Shown piece by piece: positions 46,403 to 54,778 of a DNA stretch of 64,000 nt. The translations under genes were made by a program, and so were the position numbers. The notes beneath the pieces were generated by a model. The model saw nothing but the letters and a program-made list of their open reading frames with translations. It did not search any database and was not told the DNA's origin. Source of the DNA: JAJPKK01 sp963802745 (GTDB lineage: Bacteria > Pseudomonadota > Alphaproteobacteria > Rhizobiales > Xanthobacteraceae). Numbering within the stretch: the stretch's first letter is position 1; the number at the start of each line of letters is the position of its first letter. The stretch lies in contig CAWDKL010000066.1 of the NCBI GenBank assembly GCA_963802745.1, positions 9,707 to 73,706 of the forward strand, written 5' to 3'.

Positions 46403-46994
46403 ATGTTTCCGCGCGCACGATTCGAGGCCCTCAGCGACGGCATTTTCGCCGTCGCAATGACGCTGCTGGTGCTCGATCTGCGACTGCCGGAGGATTTTCA
46501 TCCCCATGATGGCCAGGAACTGCTGCACTCCCTGTATGAGCTGACCCCGAGGTTCGTCCCCTATGTGTTGAGCTTCCTGGTGCTGGGGCTGCGCTGGCTG
46601 TCCGGCCTGCAGCTGCGCAGCCGCACGGAAACCTTCGGCCGCGGCTATTTCAAATGGTGGCTGCTCTATCTTTTGCTGGTCACCTGCGTGCCCTTCACCA
46701 CCACCGTGGTCGGCCGCTTCGCCAATCTGGCGCCCGGCGATCTGGCTCTACGCCGGCAACACCGCGCTGATCGGGCTCGCGGCCTTCGGGTTGTTGGCCG
46801 AAACCCCGGCGGTCGAGCGCGACGAATTTTTGCGCGAGCGGCAGGTTTCGCTCGCAATACTGGTTGCATCGTCGCTGCTGGCGATTGCCTGGAGCTTCGT
46901 CAACCCGCGCCAGGCGCTCTTGGCGCTGGTCCTTAACGCGGCGGCACCCGCGGCCAGCCGCTGGCTACGGCCGGCCGGGGGAGCGAAGTCGTAG
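46403..46994 (+). CDS. TMEM175-family (DUF1211) membrane protein, frameshifted
   Basis: ATG 46403 with GGAGG upstream begins MFPRARFEALSDGIFAVAMT, the family's first-helix motif (RxxxxSDxxFAxAxT). The frame switches near 46,738 (GCGCCCGGCG read as GCGCCGGCG) and continues as AIWLYAGNTALIGLAAFGLL to the end. About 196 residues with six helices. Bacterial members form K+-leak channels. The single extra C matches the window-wide pattern. Confidence 0.8.
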
Positions 46995-47055
46995 ACGCAG
47001 CCTTCCAACTCCCCCAGCGCCTTGCCACGATCCGGAGGAGGGGGGGCTCTCGGCG

Positions 47056-47163
47056 TCATGCCCGCGCTTGTCGACGCTTGTCGCGGGCATCCGCGTCTTA
47101 CCCGCGGCGGTTCTGGAACAAAGACGTGGATGGCCGGGCTTGTCTGGACAAGCCTGGCCATGA
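47056..47163. repeat. Intergenic palindromic repeat (CATGGCCGGG type), copy 2
   Basis: Contains GCCCGCGCTTGTCGACGCTT.../GCGGGCAT and GATGGCCGGGCTTGTCTGGA/CAAGCCTGGCCATG stems, the reversed units of 42,722-42,860. Confidence 0.7.
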
Positions 47164-47212
47164 CTTCAAGGGTTCCAACGTGGCCGGAATGCGGTCGCTG
47201 CGCACGCGCCGG

Positions 47213-47479
47213 TCAGGCCGCCTTTGCCATGGGCGCCGCCGCCTTGATGGCTTCCATGTACAGGTCGAGCAGCGACTCCTGTTCGTCGCGTTCCTTTTGG
47301 TCCTGTTTGCGCAGCCGGATCACTTCGCGCAGAACTTTGACATCGAAACCGTTGCCCTTGGCTTCCAGATAGATTTCCTTCTTGGCCTCGGTGAGTTCCC
47401 GGATTTCTTCCTCGACGTGTTCGATCCGCTCGACGATCGTCCGCAGTTGATCGCCCGCCAATTCCCCTGGTCCGCCCAT
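47213..47479 (-). CDS. gapR: GapR-like nucleoid-associated protein (DUF2312)
   Basis: 88 residues from MGGPGELAGDQLRTIVERIE; AGGAGG lies 6 bases upstream, fixing the start over a longer frame to 47542. The DUF2312 pattern is complete: IEHVEEEIRELTEAKKEIYL, EAKGNGFDVKVLREVIRLRK and a helical C-terminus. GapR binds overtwisted AT-rich DNA ahead of replication forks and highly transcribed genes and is near-universal in this class. Confidence 0.94.
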   Translation of the reverse strand: MGGPGELAGDQLRTIVERIEHVEEEIRELTEAKKEIYLEAKGNGFDVKVLREVIRLRKQDQKERDEQESLLDLYMEAIKAAAPMAKAA

Positions 47480-47599
47480 GATCCCCTCCTGGTCAACACG
47501 GGCGCAAAGCTCCGCGATTCCGGCGGGCGCATCAAGACGCACCCGCGAACGTGGTAAGCAACCGGTTAGCGGGAGGTTTGAAACACTGGGCCGGTGCGT

Positions 47600-47752
47600 T
47601 TTGGACCAGTTTTAGACCGGATTCCGGTGCGGTCCGAACACGTAAGGTGCGCAAAATCACTGGGCGAAGCCGTGCCGGTTGCTCCGCCAGCCCGGGTGAT
47701 TTTGCACACCCTACGACCTTGCGATTCGATGCGGCCGGAATTTGGTATAGCG
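47600..47752. repeat. Palindromic CAAAATC element, copy 1
   Basis: Bounded by ACCGGATTCCGG near one end and CCGGAATTTGGTATA at the other, with a GTGCGCAAAATC.../GATTTTGCACAC hairpin in the middle. It matches, inverted, 52,884-53,145. A related edge (TTTTGCCCACCCTACGACG) is at 63,954-63,972. Confidence 0.75.
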
Positions 47753-47840
47753 TGATGAGGTCGGGTAGGATGGGTTGAGCGAAACCCATCGGCAGCCTTT
47801 AACGCGGAGGTATCCGCACTTCAGCTCCGACACTTCGCCG

Positions 47841-48917
47841 TCACTCCGGCTTGATCCCGGCCTTCGTCACCAGGTCGCGCACCGCCGGGACTTCGGTGGC
47901 GAGGCGCGCCGCCAGCTGGTCCGGGGTTCCGGCGACGATCTCGAAGCCGGCCTTGCGGGCCTGCTCGCGCGCCTCCGGCTTGGTGAAGGCGGCGCGGCTT
48001 TCCTTGACCAGGATTGCGATGACATCCGGCGGTGTGCCGGCCGGCGCAAACAGCGCATTGAAGGTGTCGGAAATGAAGTTCGGATAGCCGGATTCGATCA
48101 TGGTCGGCACGTCGGGGAGCGAGAACCAGCGCTGCGCCCCGGTCACCGCCAGCGCGCGCAACTGCCCGTCCTTGATCAGCGGTTCGGCCGGCGGCAGCGC
48201 TACCGAACCGACCTGGATGGTGCCTTCCAGCACGCCGAGCGTCGCCGGTCCGGCGCCGCGATACGGCACATGCACCATCCGGATGCCGGCGCGCAGCTTG
48301 AGGAGTTCGCCGGTCAAATGCGATTTGGTGCCGGCGCCGGGGCTCGAATAATTGAACTTGTCGGGCGCCGCCTTGGCCTGGGCGACCAGGTCGGCCAGCG
48401 TCTTGATATCGGAACTCGCCTTGACGATCAGCACGTTCGGGGCGGTGACGAGTTCGGAGATCGGCACGAAGTCGCGGAACGGATCGTAGGGCAGGTTGCG
48501 GAACAGCGCCGGATTGACGGCGATCGAGGTGGAGGTGAGCAGCAGCGTGTAGCCGTCGGGCGCCGCATGCGCCGCCACCCCCATGCCGGTATTGCCGGCC
48601 GCGCCGGCGCGATTGTCGATGATGACGGCCTGGCCGAGCGAAGCATGCAGCGCCGTCGCCAGAATGCGCGCGATGATGTCGGTCGGTCCGCCGGGCGCGA
48701 ACGGCACGATCAAGGTGATGGGCCGCTCCGGCCAGGCGGCGCGGGCGGGGGCGATGAGCCCGCCGGCCAGCAGGGCGATGCCGGCGAGCGCAAGCATGGC
48801 CGCCCGGAGCATTCCTGACCCTCGCCGCGCGGGTACGAGACATCGCAGCGCCAAAGCAGGCGGCGCGGCGCCGTGGCGGCTGGCGCGGGACGGATTTGCG
48901 GTCGTCCTGTTCATCAT
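47841..48917 (-). CDS. Tripartite tricarboxylate transporter-type substrate-binding protein (Bug/TctC)
   Basis: 358 residues at most; the ATG at 48917 overlaps the stop of the upstream gene, and an internal ATG at MLRAAMLALAGIALLAGG is an equally plausible start with a proper signal peptide ending AARA. Family blocks: WPERPITLIVPFAPGGPTD, NRAGAAGNTGMGVAAHA, APDGYTLLLTSTSIAVNP, VPYRGAGPATLGVLEGTIQV. A second Bug protein is at 15,785-16,762. Binds an unknown carboxylate in the periplasm. Confidence 0.92.
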   Translation of the reverse strand: MMNRTTANPSRASRHGAAPPALALRCLVPARRGSGMLRAAMLALAGIALLAGGLIAPARAAWPERPITLIVPFAPGGPTDIIARILATALHASLGQAVIIDNRAGAAGNTGMGVAAHAAPDGYTLLLTSTSIAVNPALFRNLPYDPFRDFVPISELVTAPNVLIVKASSDIKTLADLVAQAKAAPDKFNYSSPGAGTKSHLTGELLKLRAGIRMVHVPYRGAGPATLGVLEGTIQVGSVALPPAEPLIKDGQLRALAVTGAQRWFSLPDVPTMIESGYPNFISDTFNALFAPAGTPPDVIAILVKESRAAFTKPEAREQARKAGFEIVAGTPDQLAARLATEVPAVRDLVTKAGIKPE

Positions 48918-49951
48918 GATCGCTGGTCCTGCAGGGTTTCGTCGATGCCGCGATTGTCGTTGCCACGCAAAATCGAACCGGCCAGTTCGCTCAGCGCGGG
49001 TTGCGGCAGCGCCGCGAACGGCAGCGGCCGGGTGGACTCGATGGCCGCAAGCCCGAGCCGGGCGGTCAGCAAGCCGTTGAGCACGCCTTCGCCGAGCCGG
49101 GTGGACAGTTTGGCCGCCACACCATGGCCGACCATCTGCTGGATCAGGCCGTCTCCCGCCGCCATCCCGCCGGTGACGGCGAGATGCGTCACGGTTTGCC
49201 GCATCAGCTTGATGAGGCCGAGCGTGCCGGGACGGCCGCCATAGAGCAGCGCGAGCCGGCGCACCAGATTAAGTGCCGTCATCAGCACGAAGGCCATCGC
49301 GATGGCGGCGCGCGGGCTGACGGCGGTTACTACCGACACCCGCTTCACCGCGCCGGTCACCAGGCGGCGGGCTTCTTCATCGAGCGGCGGCATCAGCTCG
49401 CGCTCGGTGAGGCGCACCAGATCCGCGCCGTCGATGATATCGGACAGATGCGACTCCAGGCGGGCGCGCGGACGCGCCAGTTGCGGCAGGCGCTTGGTGA
49501 GGACGATGAGGTCGCGGCCGAGCGCGCGGCCGGCGGCGCGGTCATCGCTCACCAAAATGGCGGCCGCGCGCCGGCGTGTCGCGTCGATGGTGGCAAGCCG
49601 GGCGAGGCCCAGCACTTCCCGGGTCACCATCACGGCCAGCGCGATCACCGCGGCAGCCGCCAAGGCGGTGCCGACGCCGCCAAGCCAAGCCGCACGGGCG
49701 AACAAGTCCGCGATCAGATTGGCCACACCGAGCCCGGTGGCAAGCAGCAACAGGCCCGCCGCCGACGCCCAAAATATCGTGGCCCACGGCACGCGCCGTG
49801 AGCGCGCCGACGGTATGGCCGAAACCGCTGTCCCGTCCACCACGGACCTGGCCGTGGCATTCCCCGCCGGCCGGCGCGCCTCGACCGCCGGCAGGACGAC
49901 GATCGCGGGATCGTCGAGCCGGAACACTTCGGGCCTGTGGGCGCGGTTCAT
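48914..49951 (-). CDS. TIGR01620/DUF697 inner-membrane protein (YcjF-like)
   Basis: 345 residues. Two helices near 55-100 (WATIFWASAAGLLLLATGLG, GTALAAAAVIALAVMVTREV) and a C-terminal DUF697 part with SVVTAVSPRAAIAMAFVLMT and LIKLMRQTVTHLAVTGG. In most relatives it follows ycjX, an ATPase of stress operons; here no ycjX is upstream. Its stop overlaps the following Bug gene, an unusual pairing. Frame intact. Confidence 0.85.
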   Translation of the reverse strand: MNRAHRPEVFRLDDPAIVVLPAVEARRPAGNATARSVVDGTAVSAIPSARSRRVPWATIFWASAAGLLLLATGLGVANLIADLFARAAWLGGVGTALAAAAVIALAVMVTREVLGLARLATIDATRRRAAAILVSDDRAAGRALGRDLIVLTKRLPQLARPRARLESHLSDIIDGADLVRLTERELMPPLDEEARRLVTGAVKRVSVVTAVSPRAAIAMAFVLMTALNLVRRLALLYGGRPGTLGLIKLMRQTVTHLAVTGGMAAGDGLIQQMVGHGVAAKLSTRLGEGVLNGLLTARLGLAAIESTRPLPFAALPQPALSELAGSILRGNDNRGIDETLQDQRS

Positions 49952-50378
49952 GCGACCCGCTTTCTGATTCAGTGCCTTGGGCCAGAGCCGCGGCTCTGGG
50001 GTCCGCTAGCTGTCGTACGCCGGCTCCGAATATAGCACGTGTCGAGGCCGAGGCGATGCCAGCGCGCCAAATCTAAGTCTAAGGCCCCGACCAGCCATAA
50101 TCGCTGCAATTGGGGTCGCAGCGCGTAGCAGCGCAGCCTTTCGAGCTTGATAGGAGGTAGTATGGCATTAACCCCGATGCCGTCCCCGGGTTTCCGGCGC
50201 GAGCCCCGGGTCTCGCGCGGACAACGGCCGCGCGCCTCCAACCCGGGCTACGCGACGGCTCCTCCGTAGCCCGGGTTGGAGGCGCGTAGCGCCGCAAACC
50301 CGGGGGCCGGGCTACCATATCGGGGCGGAATTACCGTTTCGTGCGCTGCAGGTCGGGCGAAGCCCGGTGGGAAACTGT
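49952..50378. repeat. Intergenic region with CCCGGGTT-type palindromic repeats
   Basis: About 425 bases. Between about 50,180 and 50,320, CGCGCGCCTCCAACCCGGGC and TAGCCCGGGTTGGAGGCGCG face each other, followed by CCGCAAACCCGGG. No supported gene. Confidence 0.65.
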
Positions 50379-50675
50379 TCAAACGCCTTCGACGAAGCGC
50401 AGGTCGCGGACGCCGGCGTCGCCATCGGTAAACACCTTGAGGGCCGCCTGATAGCCGGGGCTGTCATGGGTGGCCACAGCCTGAGCGACGCTGTCGAATT
50501 CGATGATGACGACCCGTTGCGCAAGCCCCGCCTCGTAGGCCTTGGCGGCGGTACCGCGGGCGAGGAACCGTCCGCCGCCGGCTTCGATCGCCGGGGTGGC
50601 GATCTTCGCATAGGCCGCCAACGCCTCCGGATTCTTCACCGAATGATAGACCGCTACCCAATAGGCCTTTGCCAT
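50379..50675 (-). CDS. DUF1330 family protein
   Basis: 98 residues from MAKAYWVAVYHSVKN with AGGAG upstream. DUF1330 pattern: YAKIATPAIEAGGGRFLARG, then VVIIEFDSVAQAVATHDSPG and YQAALK. A small ferredoxin-like-fold (ABM-type) cytoplasmic protein of unknown function; relatives occur beside redox and catabolic genes. Confidence 0.9.
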   Translation of the reverse strand: MAKAYWVAVYHSVKNPEALAAYAKIATPAIEAGGGRFLARGTAAKAYEAGLAQRVVIIEFDSVAQAVATHDSPGYQAALKVFTDGDAGVRDLRFVEGV

Positions 50676-50724
50676 CGTTTGCTCCTGCCAAGTGTGATTG
50701 TGAGTGTGCCGCATCGAGGGGCCG

Positions 50725-50895
50725 TAGCCTGGGTTGAAGGCGCGCGGCGCCGGTGCTTGCGGCAACCGCGCCAAGCGCCGCAAACCCAGGGGCGGCGTTT
50801 CCAATTCATGCCGATCCGCACGTCCGCCCCGGGTCGCGACGCTGGGCACCGATCCCCGTATGCAAAGTCAGCGCGACGCGACCCGGGCTACGGTC
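50725..50895. repeat. CCCGGGTT-type palindromic repeat, variant
   Basis: GTAGCCTGGGTTGAAGGCGC, GCGCCGCAAACCCAGG and GCGACGCGACCCGGGCTACG form imperfect inverted units like those at 50,180-50,320. No gene. Confidence 0.6.
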
Positions 50896-50931
50896 ATGGC
50901 CGACCGCGCCGCACCGGGTGAATACCCTCAG

Positions 50932-51829
50932 CTACTGCACCGGCGTGCATTGCAGATCGGCCCCGACGGTGAGCGGACCGGTGTAGGCCTTCTTCACGTC
51001 CGCGATGGCCGGATCGAGCGGGAACTGGCCGATGTGGCTCAAAATCAGCCGGCCGACGCCGGCATCGGCCGCGATACGGCCGACGACCGCCGGGGCGGCA
51101 TGAAGCGGGCTGGTCGCGCCGGGCGCGATGGCCATGTGCATGATCAGGGCGTTCGCACCTTTGGCAAAGGTGATGAAGGACGGCTTGGTCCCGTTCTGGT
51201 CGGAGCTGAACACGACCGAGACACCCCCCGCCTGCACCCGGTAGGCGAGCGTCGGCAGGTTGGCGTGCGGAATCCCGAACGCCGTGACGGTGAGACCCTG
51301 GCCGTCGAACACCTTGATCGGCTCCGGCGTGGCGACATCGACGGCGCTGACATCGAGGCGGACGCTGTTCCCGGTGCCGCCGAGCGCGGCACCGAGCACC
51401 TGGAAGGCGCCGGTCTTCTCGTCGAACAGGCGGCTGAGGAACGTCGGGAACGCCGGCGCCACATCGTTGCCGGACGGTCCGACGATCGGCAGCGGCGCGC
51501 TGCGCCGCTGCCCGCTGGTCCACAGAATCGCCGGCAGATCCGACACATGGTCCGGGATGCAGGTGGCTGATGGCGACCAGCGCGAGGTCGGCAAGCTTGG
51601 CCTGCGACTGGCCGAGGCGCAGATAGGCCCCGCCGCCGGTATCCACCAGCATTTTGGCCTGGCCGCCGACCCACAGCAGATAGCTCGCCGACGCCCGCTC
51701 GCCCACGGTGTTGGGGCCGCCGGAGCCGAGGATCTGCACGGTGACGCCATTGCCGCCGCAGCTCTGCGCCGCGGCCGGCGCACACAGTGCCAGCACCGCC
51801 ACCGCGGTCATCGTCAAGGATCGAACCAT
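50932..51829 (-). CDS. Secreted MBL-fold metallo-hydrolase, frameshifted
   Basis: Signal peptide MVRSLTMTAVAVLALCAPAA (cleavage AAAQS). VQILGSGGPNTVGERASASY opens the beta-lactamase fold. The metal motif is split by a frame switch near 51,565: SHLH, then PDHVSDLP; CATCCCGGAC read as CATCCGGAC restores SHLHPDHVSDLP (HxHxDH). Downstream are GIPHANLPTLAYRVQAGG, FSSDQNG and LILSHIGQFPLD. About 298 residues joined. Periplasmic hydrolase related to tRNase Z/arylsulfatase-like MBL proteins; substrate unknown. Confidence 0.82.
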
Positions 51830-51978
51830 CGCTGCACCTCCCTCGTTTATGGGCTACCGTGACGGCTTCTGTACCAGTTCGGATGCCGGGCGCAAAATTG
51901 CAGGCGGCCGCGGATGCGCGGGGTATGCAAATCGGCGCCATCAACGCGGCGTTGTGCCGGCTCGGCTTTGGCAACGCG

Positions 51979-52257
51979 TCAGCGCGACGTTAAATCCGGC
52001 GTGCGCGGATGCTGCGGCTGGCGGTCCTTCAGCGTCGGCAATGCCCTCACGCGGTCACCGGATTGCTGATGGGCGAGACGAAGCTCATACATCGATTGCA
52101 GGTTGAGCCAGAACTCCGGGCTGGTGCCGAACCAGTGGCCGAGCCGTAGTGCGGTGTCGGCGCTGATGCCCCGCTGGCCGTTGAGAATCGCGGTAATGCG
52201 GTTCACCGGCACATCGATTTGCCGCGCTAACGGAGATTGCGAGGCTAAACCAGCAAC
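51979..52257 (-). pseudogene. 5'-truncated HigA-family antitoxin
   Basis: The frame carries SPLARQIDVPVNRITAILNG, SADTALRLGHWFGTSPEFWL and a normal C-terminus, the HigA/VapI XRE antitoxin pattern. It continues upstream without ATG to about 52,257 and then meets the end of the DUF5615 gene; the first about 20 residues are missing. Translation from the internal GTG at MPVNRIT (52212) would remove half the HTH. No HigB toxin is adjacent. Confidence 0.65.
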
Positions 52258-52267
52258 ACGGAAGGTG

Positions 52268-52645
52268 TTATATATTCCCGCTGATCGGCAAAGGCCGCAA
52301 GCGGATGCGCGTTTCCTCGATCACGACCATGCTGCCTGTGCGCAACGGTTCTTCAATTGCCGAAAGGTTGGCAAGCAGGAGAGCGACCTGCCTTTCCGGG
52401 CGCCTTTCGGTTCCGCCCCTGAACAGGATCACCGACGGCAAGCGTTGCGATCGTAACGCAAGAATGGCGGCAAAATCGGTATCCGCTGAAACGAGGACGC
52501 GGTCTTCGGCCCCGGCACGCGCGAAAATAGCGTCGTCGTCCGCCGCCTGCATCCCGTAATCGCGAACATGCACGGCATCGTGCCCGCTCCGCCGCAATCG
52601 TTCTGCCAAAACCGGCGACAATGCATTGTCGATGAAAAATCTCAC
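52268..52645 (-). CDS. DUF5615 PIN-like toxin
   Basis: 125 residues: MRFFIDNALSPVLAERLRRS with the first Asp, HDAVHVRDYGMQAADDDAIF, RVLVSADTDFAAILALR (second acidic pair), complete to LPISGNI. The start overlaps the DUF433 stop (ATGA). DUF5615 proteins are predicted PIN-fold nucleases. This is an intact copy of the module whose toxin is destroyed at 32,417. Confidence 0.9.
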   Translation of the reverse strand: MRFFIDNALSPVLAERLRRSGHDAVHVRDYGMQAADDDAIFARAGAEDRVLVSADTDFAAILALRSQRLPSVILFRGGTERRPERQVALLLANLSAIEEPLRTGSMVVIEETRIRLRPLPISGNI

Positions 52646-52869
52646 GGTGCGGTCAGCGGGAGCGCACGTTCACGTAACGCCTCGGCCGCGTATCGAAGCG
52701 CCTCGGGGACGTCGCCATGTTCCAGGTCGGGATAAGCGCTCAAAATTTCATTCTCGGTCATTCCGTCGGCGATCATACCGACGACGGTCGCAACAGGAAT
52801 GCGCAACCCGCGAATGCATGGCATCCCACCCATCTGCCGCGGGTCGGATGTGATTCGCGTGAACCTCAA
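52642..52869 (-). CDS. DUF433 antitoxin
   Basis: 75 residues from TTG 52869, chosen because GGGAGG lies 5 bases upstream and because the family normally opens as here, LRFTRITSDPRQMGGMPCIR. A longer frame from 52899 borrows its first residues from the adjacent repeat element. GLRIPVATVVGMIADGMTEN and EILSAYPDLEHGDVPEALRY complete the domain. Coupled by ATGA to the toxin. Confidence 0.88.
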   Translation of the reverse strand: MRFTRITSDPRQMGGMPCIRGLRIPVATVVGMIADGMTENEILSAYPDLEHGDVPEALRYAAEALRERALPLTAP

Positions 52870-52883
52870 AGCTGCCTCCCTAC

Positions 52884-53145
52884 CAAATTCCGGTCGCATC
52901 GAATCGCAGGGTCGTAGGGTGTGCAAAATCGCCCGGGCACGCCGGAGCAACCAGCACGGCTTCGCTGGCGATTTTGCGCACGCGGTCGGCCGCTCACGTC
53001 ATTATCGCGCGGTGTCGCGATCGCGGCGCTAACCAAAGGCCTGCCGCGTGCGCAAAATCGCCATTTGACGCCGCGCCGACTGCCTCCGTCTCGCAGGCGA
53101 TTTTGCACACCCTACGTGTTCGGACCTCATCGGAATCCGGTCTAT
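52884..53145. repeat. Palindromic CAAAATC element, copy 2 (composite)
   Basis: Inverted relative of 47,600-47,752: ACCAAATTCCGGTCGCATCG at one end, TGTTCGGACCTCATCGGAAT near the other. It holds two hairpins with GTGCAAAATC and GATTTTGC ends, so a second unit has been inserted. It lies exactly between the DUF433 start and the stop of a decayed AbrB antitoxin, and the expected toxin of the latter is missing. Confidence 0.75.
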
Positions 53146-53377
53146 TCAATCGCCGCGGGTCAAGGCCATGATGTCTTCGGTCGTCATGGCGACATCCCCC
53201 GCCCCGAAGATGGGCGACGACCCGCGCTCCGCGCCCAGTCGCACGGCGCCCCGCGGCCCGAACGATCCGCACCACGTGACCGTCGAACTCGACATCCACC
53301 TCCGTGTGCGGCAGCAAACCCGCTTGCGCCCGGATTTCGGCGGGAATCGTGACTTGGCCCTTCGCCGTGATGCGCAT
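53146..53377 (-). pseudogene. AbrB/MazE-type antitoxin, frameshifted, toxin lost
   Basis: MRITAKGQVTIPAEIRAQAG opens a clear SpoVT-AbrB domain (LLPHTEVDVEFDGHVVRIVR). A single extra G near 53,205 (CGGGGCG for CGGGCG) breaks the frame before the normal tail AGDVAMTTEDIMALTRGD, which is followed by TGA. The PIN toxin expected next is absent, replaced by the repeat element. Confidence 0.7.
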
Positions 53378-53655
53378 GACGTGATCCTTGGCTACACAGA
53401 GGTAAGAATAGGATATTGTGGCTTGATTGCAAGTGATCGGGAGCGGATCAATCGCACCGTGATGCATTCGGTGGCCACATCGCGCTCCGGCTGTTGTCCA
53501 CCTGAGCGCGCTTGCAATACCAGCGGACACATAGCAAAATCACGTCAGTTGGAAGCGGTAGTCCTTGAAATCGCGCACGGCAAGAACCTCGGCAAAGCGT
53601 CGGCGATCTCAGTGGCCACAGTCAACGAATGCAACATGCTACGGAGGGTGACGCG

Positions 53656-54615
53656 ATGTGGTCCCGGCAGGACAAGGAGCAGTTAGCGGCTAATGACGAT
53701 ATCAGTTCCGGTGATTTTGACCGACAAATTCGCGGGTATACACGGCTATTAGCGCTTCGTAGAAATAAGGAAGATCGCGGACTTATCTACAGGGATCGCG
53801 CCGGAGTCTATGGCCAAAAGGGTGAGTGCGATATGGCGTTGGCTGATTTAACTGAGGCCATTCGCCTCTATCCGAAATCAGCGCGCCTGTATTGTGCACG
53901 CGCTCATACGTATCTCTTAAGAGGACACCTCGACACCAGTGACCGGGCTAAGTATGATGCAAGTGTACACCGTGATATCACTTATATAATTGATTTTGAA
54001 AGGCGTGGTGGGACTTGGGGCGAAGCCGCCAATCGCGATTTCGATCGCGCGATAGCCGATTGTGATCATGCCATCCGGCTTGAGGGGCCAGATAGGTGGT
54101 ACTTTGAAACACGAGGCGAGGCGTATGCCGCCAAGGGCGATTTTGATCGCGCCATCGCCGATCATACTGAGGCGATCCGCCTCTGCCTGCAGGACACCAG
54201 GGTCATAGGTGAAGAGGTGCTTGCGTCTCGCGTTGAATTCGAGAAGTCTCATTGCTACTCAAAGCGCGCGCGCGCTTATTACGACAAGGGTGAGTTCGAT
54301 CGCGCGATCGCCGATTATAACGAGGCGATCCGCATAACCCCACGCGTCGTCTGGTTATATCACTATCGGGGTCGCGTATATTCTGCCAAGGGTGACATAG
54401 ATCGCGCCATTGCCAATTGTGAAGAGGAGATGCGTGTATTAGATGGCAGTGACTATGGCTCTAAGGCGGACTCCTTGATACGTCGCGGCTTGCTGTACGA
54501 GCAGCGCGGCGACGTAGCCCTTGCTCGCGCGGATTGCGAAACCGCCTTAAAACTGTCGCCGGGCGACAAAAGAGCTGAGGAGTGTCTGGCCCGGCTGCGG
54601 AAGGCCGAAGGCTAG
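53656..54615 (+). CDS. TPR-repeat protein
   Basis: 319 residues from ATG 53656, with GGAGG 8 bases upstream. About six tetratricopeptide units, several with the near-identical motif DFDRAIADCDHAIRL / DFDRAIADHTEAIRL / EFDRAIADYNEAIRI, and a closing unit GDVALARADCETALKLSPGD. No signal peptide. Lower GC and the repeat make recent internal duplication likely. A protein-interaction scaffold; partner unknown. Confidence 0.85.
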   Translation: MWSRQDKEQLAANDDISSGDFDRQIRGYTRLLALRRNKEDRGLIYRDRAGVYGQKGECDMALADLTEAIRLYPKSARLYCARAHTYLLRGHLDTSDRAKYDASVHRDITYIIDFERRGGTWGEAANRDFDRAIADCDHAIRLEGPDRWYFETRGEAYAAKGDFDRAIADHTEAIRLCLQDTRVIGEEVLASRVEFEKSHCYSKRARAYYDKGEFDRAIADYNEAIRITPRVVWLYHYRGRVYSAKGDIDRAIANCEEEMRVLDGSDYGSKADSLIRRGLLYEQRGDVALARADCETALKLSPGDKRAEECLARLRKAEG

Positions 54616-54778
54616 CGGCACGTGCCAAGATGGGCTTGCACTGTGTAAAAGTTCATCCGCCGAGGAACCCGTGGCCGGAGGGTGGGGACCAGTGTTCGCC
54701 CGACGCACCGCGGCCGATAATCCGCCCGTCCGCGTTGTTGAAGCGTGAGCGGGACGCCGACACGCCCCGCGTGCGCCC

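Noticed and set aside
47775..48818. 347-codon plus-strand frame opposite the Bug gene
   Set aside because: Arg/Gly-rich antisense frame; the minus-strand Bug protein is diagnostic.
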